A DNA stretch of 17,500 nt from Chrysomallon squamiferum (lineage: Eukaryota; Mollusca; Gastropoda; Neomphalida; Peltospiridae). Positions 1 through 10,773 of the stretch are shown piece by piece. The DNA lies in NCBI GenBank assembly GCA_012295275.1, contig CM022669.1, positions 14,652,672-14,670,171 on the forward strand. The letters run 5' to 3'. Numbering within the stretch: the stretch's first letter is position 1; each line of letters starts with the position of its first letter. Position numbers and translations under genes: made by a program. Below the pieces are notes generated by a model. The model was not told where the DNA came from. It did no database searches and saw only the letters and a list, made by a program, of their open reading frames with translations.

Positions 1-48
1 ATAAATAAGTAAATAAAATAAGAATGAAGAAGAAGAAAACGTATTTTT

Positions 49-131
<83 letters not shown>

Positions 132-480
132 GCATTTATTAAAAAATTATTCCTCTGTTTCAGTTTCATAAAGGTTATTTGTAATTGTGCATAAAATTAC
201 AAGTACAGTTTTAAAAAAACAGCAACAACAATAATTCTAAATTAATGTATAACTGCGTGAAAAAGAATTTCTGTCGTTGAATATTACAGAAAACTGAATG
301 TATTTTTGGGAATATGGGTGTAAAACAATGTAAGTAAAGATTTATAAATCTGCAAAACTATAAAGAGTTATCTCCCCTACTATAATTTTGTTATTTATTG
401 TTCTGAAAAACGGGGTAACAATAAAAATAATCTAATTCTTTTATCTAACTGTTTAATTATTTTTATTGTTGTTGTTGTTA

Positions 481-538
<58 letters not shown>

Positions 539-1060
539 CATGAAATGATAATAAATGCAATGTCAAATTATTTCTTATTATTAACCACTGTTTTCACTTA
601 CTCTCACTATTTCAACGAAAACAGCATTTCTTTACAATGGAGATTTATTCTTTAAAATTAGAAGAATTGTTGATCAGTTATGTATGCAGTATTTCAACGT
701 AGTCCCTGTTTAGCTATGTAATACTCTGAGTATGCAATGTCTCTGTGTAAGTGCCTCCCTTGATGCAATGTCATTTTCTATTTAATTAGATGATTGTTAC
801 AGTTATTAGTGTTATTATGAAAAGTGGCCGCTGGCGGTCGTTTTGAAGGAGTGGTTGTTGTTGTAACGTGCGTGACTTCAGTCACGACAACATTAAACAG
901 TATATATTTACAACTTTTAAATATGCGAAGTCTCCTTACGATTTAGACAGAGATGTATTTATATATATATTTTTAAAATATAATTATAATTGGCATGAGT
1001 GTATAGATTCTGTATTTAAATATTAATTGTGTATCATGTATGTAATAGTTGATATATGTT
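1..1060. other. Non-coding stretch with simple repeats
   Basis: (CT)n at 53-128 and (TTG)n/(TTA)n at 466-538. The rest is AT-rich unique DNA. An inverted repeat lies at 871-886 (CGTGACT..AGTCACG). No gene is recognised. Confidence 0.6.
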
Positions 1061-1361
<301 letters not shown>

Positions 1362-1484
1362 GTGTTTGTGAGTTCATGTATACGTGTGTGCTCTCTAGTG
1401 TTTGGGTAAACAACAAAATAAATAAATACATAAATAAATAAAAATAAATTTAATAATAACAATAACACTGACAACGTCAACAAC

Positions 1485-1770
1485 AACAACAGTAACAGTA
1501 GCAAAGAAATTACAACAACAACAGCAATAACGACAGTAGTAAAGGTACTGGTATCATCTGTGGTAATAGTAATTACTAATAGTAGTGGGTACTAGTAACG
1601 TTTTAGTTGCAAAATAGTATAAGAAAAGATAGCAGTAGTAGCGGAGTAGTAGCAGTGGTGATAGTAGTAGTAGTAGTAGTAGTAGTAGCAGTAGTATTTG
1701 TGCTAGTAATGGTAACTCTAATAGTGGTAATGGTAAAATAGTATTAATAATAGTAATAATAATCATAGTA
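1485..1770. repeat. Degenerate trinucleotide (CAA, TAG) region
   Basis: Imperfect CAA/ACA units followed by TAG/AGT units, purest at 1661-1690. Translated frames are Leu- or Ser-rich artefacts. Confidence 0.8.
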
Positions 1771-2092
1771 ATAATGAAAGCGCTGATAAAAAAATAAAAT
1801 AAAATGTAAAATATTAGTGGTCACGTTACTCTGTAGCTATAACTTTTTTCTAGTCAGTGTATTACTTCGGTATCACGAAGTCGTGACTAATTCACGACGG
1901 CATCAGCTGTTTGAAGACTGCGCGAAATGTATTTTTGCTAATCAAAGAAAGAGAAGTTATCTCTTCATCGGCAAACAATGTCGAGAGACAGTTTTGAAAT
2001 GACACACATAGAGTTTATTTATAGACTTGTCATTGACATGATTGTAAAATTGAAAACATCAGTCTGCTACCTGCTACTGTTTCCTGTATTAT
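1771..2092. other. Unassigned stretch with a short ORF and nested hairpins
   Basis: A + strand frame at 1817-2002 (61 aa, four Cys) matches no family I know and has no promoter or splice support. ACTTCG/CGAAGT (1864-1881) and GTCGTGA/TCACGAC (1880-1898) are overlapping inverted repeats. Confidence 0.3.
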
Positions 2093-2123
<31 letters not shown>

Positions 2124-2177
2124 GCACATATATATAAACACACACACACACACAAACACATATATATACAAACACAC

Positions 2178-2208
<31 letters not shown>

Positions 2209-2243
2209 AATATATATATATATATATAAACACACGCTCACAC

Positions 2244-2293
<50 letters not shown>

Positions 2294-2376
2294 ACACGCT
2301 CACACATACACACACATATATATACATACATACATACACCTACGCACACGGACGCACACGCACATACATACAGATA
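2093..2376. repeat. Compound (CA)n/(TA)n/(CATA)n satellite-like tract
   Basis: Alternating CA, TA and CATA runs. A 26-bp block, AAACACACGCTCACACATAC plus flanks, occurs twice (2227 and 2290), so a larger unit was duplicated. All frames here are low complexity. Confidence 0.9.
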
Positions 2377-2490
2377 AGGAAGGATCGAAATTTAAGAAAA
2401 TGCAGTTGATGGGGGAAAGAAAAAGAAAAAAAAAAGAAAAAGAAAAGAAGAATGAAAAAGAAAGAAAGAAAAGAAAGGAAGAAAAAAGAT
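2377..2490. repeat. Purine-rich (GAAA)n-like tract
   Basis: From about 2415 nearly all A/G, mostly GAAA/AAAG units. Confidence 0.75.
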
Positions 2491-2664
2491 GAATAGGATT
2501 GTTATAGCGGGTTCTGCTACTCCTGAATCTATACATGGTAAAACTATTATTTGGTTTTCTATAAATTATTATAATTCTGTTATTAAATAATTTTGCTGAA
2601 ATGATATTATTGAAAAAGCAAAAATAATGAATAAATAAATAAACAAATATATATATATAAACAT

Positions 2665-2699
<35 letters not shown>

Positions 2700-3100
2700 T
2701 AAATATACATAATTACATATATACATACGTACGTACGTACATACATTCATACACTAACTGTATCATCACTGACAATGAAAATGATCAAATCGATTGTTTT
2801 TGTAACAGATTGCAAACAAAACTGTAAAATATAGTTTATCTTTCAACGAAAACATCTAAGGAAAATACTTTAATATCTAAGAGAAATAACCTTTTGTAGT
2901 TTTCATCTGAAGTTGTAAAGTTTTCTTTAATAACACATTTGAAATGGAAATCAGAGTCATGAAAGTTCAGATAAACAGTTAAATATTTTAACAACCGAGA
3001 GCCACAGAATGATAAAATGAAAGATTAAAATGAAATGATTTGTAGTTGTTTTTGTCTGTGAAAGACACTTCCGAAACATATTTTAATCTTTAGACAAAAA
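2491..3100. other. AT-rich unique DNA, no gene seen
   Basis: Contains (TA)n near 2649-2659, (AC)n 2667-2697 and (TACG)n 2725-2740. Nothing else is recognised. Confidence 0.5.
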
Positions 3101-3311
3101 CAAAAAAAAACAAAAAAACTATAAACACACGCACAAGTACACACACACGTACCTATTTATACGCTGACGTACATATGTATAAACACGTACGTAGATATAT
3201 ACATAAATACATTCAAAATAAATAAATAAATAAATAAATAAATAAATACACAAAAATATACAACCAAAAGACAGCCAAAAAAAAAAAAAAATAAAATAAA
3301 AAAAATGAAAC

Positions 3312-3343
<32 letters not shown>

Positions 3344-3507
3344 AAAAAAAAAAAATAAAAAACAATAAAAAAATAAAAAATAAAAATACAAAACCAACGA
3401 AAACAACAAACAAAAAAAAAAATTGTAGCTGTTTCATACCAGTTTCGGGATCGAAATAAGGGTAAAATCAAAGGTAATAAAAATAAAGAAAAAAAAAAAA
3501 AAAAAAA
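3101..3507. repeat. A-rich simple-repeat block
   Basis: (AAAT)n near 3219-3248, poly-A near 3278-3290, (AAAAC)n near 3308-3340, and poly-A runs to 3507. The - strand Phe-rich frames are artefacts. Confidence 0.85.
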
Positions 3508-3900
3508 AGGAGTGCTGACGTCATAAAAGTGTACTAGGAGCAGAGAGGTGTGAAAGGTAAAACAGAAAATCAAAGAGGAAGCTATTTCCGCAGATCAAAC
3601 AAATATTAAATTATTATTATTATTATCTTTGTTTTGCACTAACTACAAAGAGACAGTTTAAGAACCAAGCCCAAGTCACAATCTATTATCGCACTGACAG
3701 AACAGACACCGAAACAGTTTATCTAAACAATACGTAATTCATTATTGTGTTGCAAAGAAAACACTCGACCATGTTCCCCTAAATCTTCTGATGCCCTGGA
3801 AAGGGGTTGTAAGATTCTTTTCTGTCCTTAACTGATCTTGTTTGTAATAAAACAATGAATTCTTTTAAATGCGTCTGGTAAGTATAATGATAAGAAAACG
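3508..3900. other. Unique DNA with a CRE-like palindrome
   Basis: TGACGTCA at 3516-3523 follows the poly-A. The rest is unrecognised. Confidence 0.4.
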
Positions 3901-3901
3901 A

Positions 3902-3983
3902 TTTATTATTATTATTATTATTATTATGGTTGTTGTTGTTGTTCTTCTTATTATTATTATTAGTAGTAGTAACAGTAATAGTC

Positions 3984-4019
<36 letters not shown>

Positions 4020-4049
4020 TCATTATTTGTATTTGTATTATTATTATTA

Positions 4050-4104
<55 letters not shown>

Positions 4105-4110
4105 TGTTAT
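3902..4110. repeat. (TTA)n, (TTG)n, (TAG)n microsatellite cluster
   Basis: TTA 3902-3927, TTG 3930-3941, TAG/AGT 3961-4018, TTA 4036-4102. Ile-, Ser- and Tyr-rich frames over it are artefacts. Confidence 0.92.
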
Positions 4111-4860
4111 TATTATTTTACCTTTAGAATTTTATATATTTTATCGATTATCGATTATTGTTATTTAAAAAACTGCCGATTCAGATACTCTGATAAAGAC
4201 TTAAAACCGCCCTCACAAAGTATTTCAAGTATTTGTTTACAATTTGCTTGCGACAAGACTATCTTTACTTGTCACACCTGAAAATGATGCAGTTTTAAAA
4301 ATAATTTCGAGATTTTTCTTTCTATACTCATATACCTTTATAATTTGGAGAACGTTAGTTAAAAGACAGCTAACAAGATATATATATATATTATTGTTTT
4401 GAAATCAAAATATGCTCCCGAAAATTGCGTTTCATTTTCGTTAACATTCATTATATTTTTATTCGCTTTTATTGTTTTCGTAAGAGGAGACAGTTTTGTC
4501 TTTCTCTGGACATCTGGAATCGACGGAATGTGAAAAATATATTAAACCTCATTCCGTGATTACTAGAAACCCAAATATGTCACATATTATTAACTTGTTT
4601 TAACTGAACGAATGTCTGTGAAACCATATTAATAGTCTAATAAATGTATTATTATTATTATTATTTTTTTTTTTAAAGAAGATATATATGCGAAATTGCC
4701 TAATCTCAATTTTCAATTTTCTTTATCAAAAAGATTTCAGAAACTGAGCCTATAAACAAAAAAAAAAATAAAAATAAAAACTATTATCTAGATTAAATTC
4801 TAAGCATATAAACAAATGATAGAATTTATATATTGCATGAAGATGTTAAAATTTTTTTTT
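4111..4860. other. AT-rich unique DNA, no gene seen
   Basis: Short (TA)n near 4379 and (TTA)n near 4648. No ORF, repeat or RNA gene is supported. Confidence 0.45.
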
Positions 4861-4905
4861 TTTAAATTATAATAATAATAATCATAATCATAATCATAAA
4901 ATATG

Positions 4906-4940
<35 letters not shown>

Positions 4941-5100
4941 ACAAAAATCACAAATAATAATAATAAAATAATATAAAATAGAATAAAATATAATTAAAAG
5001 AATTTTATGTTAATAATAAAATACAATTAAAATAAATAATAAAATGAAATAAAATCACGCAGCTTTTTTGCATTTTAATAATAATAATAATAATAATAAT
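4861..5100. repeat. (AAT)n/(AAAT)n/(ATAAA)n block
   Basis: (AAAT)n at 4908-4942 and (AAT)n at 5076-5099, with degenerate AATAAA-like units between. Confidence 0.8.
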
Positions 5101-6034
5101 TCTTGAATTCACGCACGTACACACATATCACGCAGTACGCTAAAACCTGGGGCTATGTTCCAGAAACTGCTAACTGTAACTATTCTCTCCTTGATGAAAT
5201 TTTTATGTTTCCGAAGACATGTTTATGAACGTCGTTAGCCGGTGGTGTCGTAGTATAAACTAGAAAGCAACTATGATATATAATAACACCTTAAACAAAG
5301 ATGAATATCCTTTGTATATATATATATACATACATACATATATATATATAACTGAAAGAACTATTTTCTAATACACTTATTTTGCTTATATTTTGGATTT
5401 GAATAAATTATTAAGCAAATAAATAAACAAATAATACACAGCAGCAACAATGAATTAATTAATTAAATGAATTTATGTAATAAATAAATAAATAAATTAA
5501 TTAATTAATTAATGGAGAATTAAAGACTTAATCAACAAAATGAAGATATCGCTAGTTTGAAAATTCTTCCCATTTATATATACTTTTATCACCAAATGCC
5601 TTCAGTGTAACATAACAATATACTAAAAATGAGATACTAACAGAGATTAAAACTAAAACGTATTTTTATATTTTTTTTCTTCCAGCTATACTGTTAAACC
5701 TAAGTATTAAAAGTTTTTATAACTTTCACATATCACGTATATTGTTGTGCTTCGTGGTCACGTTTATTGTTACTGTACATAAACAATCAATTATTTATGC
5801 AGTTTGTGTTTTGCAACGTCAAAGTACAGCAAAGAGATAATAATATATTTATATAAATTGTCATCACGTTTCCGAAGCGGGTTTCCTCTTCTTTCTTTTT
5901 TTTCCATTACCTATGATGTTTTAGGTATATATCAGATGATACTAAGAAAGAGTCTAATTATATTCAGCGTACTTTCTTGTTTTATTTTTCTATTTCGTAT
6001 AAAAAGAAAAATCTGTACTTTAAAAAGACTGGGC
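5101..6034. other. AT-rich DNA, no gene seen
   Basis: Contains (TA)n/(CATA)n at 5317-5350 and (TTAA)n/(AAAT)n at 5455-5513. A + strand 84-aa frame at 5804-6058 has no recognisable domain. CGTGGTCACG at 5753-5762 is a short palindrome. Confidence 0.4.
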
Positions 6035-6469
6035 CCCGCCATTTTTCTATACTTCTGACGTCATTGCTCTGTTGTCAGATAAAAATACATCTATCAGACC
6101 ATGTACGCGATGACGTCACAGTTCCAGTTGTCAGGGCTGAATTTTTAAGGGAGCAAAATGGGCAATTGTCCCTCCCAAAAGAAGAAGAAGAAAAAAAAAA
6201 ATTATAAAATTAGATTTATTATTAAAAATAATTTACCGAATTTTGCAGTATTGGAAGAGAAAAAAAAAAAAAATAATAATAATAAATAGTAAATAAATAA
6301 ATAAAATGAAATAAAATAAAATAAAATAAAAATAGGAAGTGAAAACTAAACAATTTAAAGAAATGAAACTGAGGTAAATAAAATCAGATACATTCTTCGG
6401 AACATTCTATATTTTTATTTTTATTTTTATTTTTTTCAAAGAAATGGGATTTATCATTCATTTTAGTTC

Positions 6470-6508
<39 letters not shown>

Positions 6509-6794
6509 TGTCATGTAATTTAATTTCTGTGTCAAGGGGCTTTGAACATCAAGGTCTAAATCCCGCCAAGTCAGGTGCGAAAGGGTAAAATGGCGGCATT
6601 CAAATGTTTCTAAAATTATTATTTTAATGTCTTCCCTCGTTATGAGTGATAATTTGTCATCCAAAACATTAAAATAATAACTTGGAAGCATAAAGAATTT
6701 TGTAAGACCATTTATTCGTACGGCCAAATAAATAATTTGTGAGTATCATGGAATGAAATAAAATGCAATACGTTTTATATTATTATCATTATTA

Positions 6795-6838
<44 letters not shown>

Positions 6839-7190
6839 GTTTGTTGTTGTTGTTGTTGTTGTTGTTGTTCTATTGTTCTCCTTCACAGAAATCAAGATGT
6901 AAAAAGCGTTATATCATGATATAAATTCTGTTAATCTAAGTCATCGTGATTATACAATTTCGAAAATTTTTCGTCTTCATAAATCGTGTTAGACATCACA
7001 TCAAACAAAACGACGACACCCTTTCTTGCGACAGACGTGAGGAACGTGACCGGATTGATTACGACAGAAACCACAACGACTTTTTTTATTAACAGTCGGT
7101 CAACATGACGGCTCTGAGTCGTTCGCGCCATTTTGCCGACGTCATTATGGCCTGACGACCTATAAATTCAGACTGGAACCCCCCCGGGCA
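6035..7190. promoter_or_regulatory. Cluster of CRE-like and YY1-like motifs, possible cryptic promoter or enhancer
   Basis: TGACGTCA occurs at 6056-6063 and 6111-6118, and GACGTCA at 7138-7144. AAAATGGCG, or its complement, occurs near 6039, 6590 and 7127. TATAAAT near 7162 lies just downstream of the third pair. The stretch 7000-7190 is richer in CG than its surroundings. A - strand frame at 7131-6931 (66 aa) starts at the AAAATGGCG with a good start context, but I recognise no domain. (TTA)n at 6472-6508 and 6781-6838 and (TTG)n at 6842-6869 lie inside. Promoter activity is inference. Confidence 0.3.
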
Positions 7191-7302
7191 GACGATAAAA
7201 AAAAAAAATAATAATAACATGGGATAAATGTATAGTCTGTTTCTAATTCCCAGCAGTGATACACATAAAAATTATTCCTTCTGTTCTTTCAGTGTTATTA
7301 TT

Positions 7303-7923
7303 CAGAGATTTCAAACACCATAAAAATCGGTTATTTGTATATACAAATGAAAATTAGTATATGCTTATTTGTAAAGTATATCCTTTTCTTTCCTTAAGTA
7401 ATCACTAAAGTTAAACATTAGATTCGATTTTTTAATATACAATTATGAAGAATAGAGTTTTTAAAATAGCTGTTGTTTTGGGTTGGCTGCAGCTGCATTA
7501 AAGTCTCTTTAATGATATCTGAGAATTTCATGGTTACTTTTGCAATTTCTTAATACTTCTAATAATGAATTTTAAAAAATAAAAGTGTATAAAAAAAATA
7601 CGAAGGCGTTATAACAAAATTCATTATATCATATCCTGAGCTTATATATATAATATAATTATTTATATCAAATAATGAGATTATGTAATATAATTTAGAA
7701 TATATATATATAAATATAACAAATCTCAAAGCTAATAACGTTCCAGAATATAAGTATTAAATCTAAAGTGTACATTTTGTGATGGAATAAAATAAAATAA
7801 AGCAAAATAAAATAAAATAAAAAAAAAAAAAGAAAGAAAAATGTCTAATTATATTCAGGAGGAAAATCGCAGAGTTATTGTATCTTTCATAAACAATATA
7901 ATATATGATTTTCTCAATAAGTT

Positions 7924-8018
<95 letters not shown>

Positions 8019-8644
8019 AAACATTAAATAAATAAATAAAAATATATATATATATATAAATAAATATTAAATAAATAAATAAATAAATATTAAATAAATA
8101 AAAATATATCAAATCCAAGCCAGCAAGTCAGGTTAGGATACTTCATGCATATCGCATGCACTTACATTGCGTGTCATATGAATGACGTGAAAAACAGGTA
8201 TCAGACGACATCTCAATGAAATGAAGTAACTGTCAGAAATGACGACAGACTTTGTCTTTTGACAAACTTCAAATAAATCGGGATTTCTCTTTATATTTTT
8301 TTTTATCACTTTTTTTTTTTTTTTTATTACAGATATTTTATTACCAATATTAGGACACTGTACTTTCTCGTGATTAATATTCATACACCAATCTAAGGGA
8401 GCCTTCCGACAAACCCATTTTTTTTTTTTTTTTTTTTTTTTTTTCACCAATCAATTTTCTTTTCATTTTTGTTTGTATCGTAAGACCGAAATTCATTTGA
8501 TACTCAAAGATAAACAATGATTTCGCTCCCTTATCTTAAATCTTAGGTCCGCCTCCAACGTTCATTTATTCAAATTTCTCTAAGAATAGGTGCGACAATT
8601 ATTCGGATATTTTTAAACTGGCCCTAACTAGAAAACACCACAGG
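7303..8644. repeat. Duplicated segment, copy 1: upstream flank of gene A
   Basis: Blocks match 11747-12659 in the same order and orientation, for example CAGAGATTTC at 7303, TCCAGAATATAAGTAT near 7742, GTGAAAAACAGG near 8189, TTAATATTCATACAC near 8373 and AACTGGCCCTAACTAG near 8617. The copies differ by simple-repeat growth, notably (AAT)n at 7928-7990, (AAAT)n at 7990-8105 and poly-T at 8419-8444. No convincing ORF; a Cys/Trp-containing - strand frame at 8133-8450 is broken up by homopolymers and not conserved in copy 2. Confidence 0.8.
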
Positions 8645-8743
8645 TCATAATATATATAAAGTGTCAGGCTTCACTTTCCTAAAACAGAACTTAAAACATA
8701 CGTTCTGACGAAAGGGAAAGCGGTACTTGGTTGCTGCATCAAA
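8645..8743 (+). promoter_or_regulatory. Gene A core promoter (TATA box) and 5' UTR
   Basis: TATATATAAA at 8651-8660 lies about 85 bp before the ATG, followed by pyrimidine-rich TCACTTTCCT at 8671-8680 that could hold the start of transcription. The block is conserved with gene B (12660-12757), including AAGGGAAAGCGGTA just upstream of the ATG. Promoter use is inferred from motif and position. Confidence 0.5.
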
Positions 8744-8902
8744 ATGCTCTTTCCTTTGGCCTTGCTGATGTTCGCCGTCGTCGAGGATGTTGTAGGACAT
8801 GGTCGACTTCTGGAGCCGCCGTCGCGGCAAAGTATGTGGCGGTTTGGATACAAAACTCCAATCAACTACAACGACAACGAGTTGTATTGTGGTGGTTTTG
8901 CG
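8744..8902 (+). CDS. Gene A exon 1: signal peptide and N-terminal His of the LPMO
   Basis: Encodes residues 1-53, from the start Met through the signal peptide, mature His1 (H19) and the CGGF motif. The donor is GCG|GTAAGATA, phase 0. The homologous exon of gene B is the same length (159 nt) but differs at 11 of 53 residues, mostly in the signal peptide. Confidence 0.9.
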
Positions 8903-8951
8903 GTAAGATAGCGAACAGAATAAAACTGACATGTTTTATTATTATTAATTA

Positions 8952-8998
<47 letters not shown>

Positions 8999-9430
8999 AT
9001 TATTATTATTATTATTACATACAGGCTGAGGATCCCATATCCGATATTTCTGAATCCAGAATTTTTTTTAGGGGCAGCAAAATAGTTTATTACAGTTTAT
9101 TTTATTTTATTTTATTTTATTGTGCATGCGTGCGTGCGTGCGTGCGTGTGTGTGTACAAAACTATTAAATAAATTATTTATGAAACTCCAGACAACTACA
9201 ACGACAACGAGTTATATTATGGTAAGATCTTTCTTGTGTGTTAATATATATTATATTAAATTTCTGCAGACTGTTTATATAAGCCGTATATGAAATATAA
9301 ATGGAATTAAGGTTTAAACGTAATCGTTTATTCTCTGGCAGTCTCACAAGCATTTCGGATAAAGGATTCTCAACCTGTATTATTATTATTATTACTGAGT
9401 ACGATATTATATCAGTAAGTATGTAACACA

Positions 9431-9521
<91 letters not shown>

Positions 9522-10685
9522 TATCTGCATTAGTTTCTTTATGCATGTCGGAATTCTTTATATTATGTACTGTGCATAAATCCCTGACGTATATTTTGCC
9601 GCACTACAGTCATTCAGTGACGTCATTTATTTAACAGTATCAATGGGAAAAAAACGGTGGCAAGTGTGGCGTGTGTGGCGATCCCTGGGACAAGCCACAT
9701 GAAAACGAAGCGGGTGGAAAATACGCCACAGGAATTATTGTGCGCCATTATAAACAAGGGCAGATAATTGACATCACTTTAGAGATTACGGCCAATCACA
9801 AAGGTATATTATAATTAATATATAATTATAAGGTTTATATTCGCTGCTGTAAAATTTCATTTTGAAAAATCATCATTATTATTTTTTTCTTCTTAATTAT
9901 TATTATTATTATGATGATTATTATGATTGTTTATTGTTATTATGGTTGTTGTTGTTGTTGATATTATTATTCGGCTGCAAAGAGAATTAAAAACAGTAGG
10001 TTTCAAAAACAGTTTTATTGTGAGATAATTTTATTTATTTTTATGTTTTTCCTGTAGCTATATTAATATTTAATCAGTAATTAAATAAAAATTAAACAAA
10101 AATTAAAATATCTTCGAAAGACAATAAATCTTAACTACATCTAATCATTAAACATAAATAAATAACTCAATAAATCAATAAATCAATAACAAAAAAAAAC
10201 AAAACAATACTTATAATAATAATTCACTTTTCATATCTGTTTTTATTTTGTGTTGCTATTACTATTAGTATAAATCTCTATTCTTAATATTTTACTGAAC
10301 CAGGCTATTTCGAATTTCGAATCTGTCCTAATAACGATGTCAATAAACGGGTCACACAGAAATGTCTTGACAAGTATTTGCTACAGCTGGAAGATGGAAG
10401 TACAAAGTACTTCGTAAGGACAAGGCGAACGGGACTTTACAAAATGAAACTGCGACTGCCCGACAAGGTCACGTGCAGTCAGTGTTTGCTGCAGTGGAAG
10501 TACAATGCAGGTATGCAAGACACATAAAACTCATTCCGCCTCGTTCTCATGCTGCGTCTGCCTGAGAAATGTAGTCTGCTCCTCTTCGTTTTCTCCGACT
10601 GTGATTCATTTTCTGTTGTCGTTCTGCCCAGTTTTACTTAATCTTTTGTCTCTCACTCATTTGGCCTCTTCGAATATGTTCATAA

Positions 10686-10773
<88 letters not shown>

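Noticed and set aside
2030-2746. Cys/Val/Tyr-rich frames resembling small Cys-rich peptides
   Set aside because: They come from (CA)n, (TA)n and (CATA)n repeats read on the - strand.
3865-4281. Ile-, Ser-, Leu- and Tyr-rich frames
   Set aside because: They are trinucleotide repeats (TTA, TAG) in several frames, not proteins.
6503-6620. Possible tRNA-derived SINE: GGTCTAAATCCCGCC resembles a B box
   Set aside because: No A box at the right distance, no tail and no second copy in the window; too weak to call.
6931-7131. - strand 66-aa ORF with a good start context
   Set aside because: No recognisable domain, no splice or poly(A) support and no homologue in the window; kept only as a note under the motif cluster.
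8133-8450. - strand frame with PLDWCMNIN, partly shared with 12404-12691
   Set aside because: The shared residues only reflect the duplicated upstream DNA. Homopolymers disrupt the frame and the rest is not conserved.
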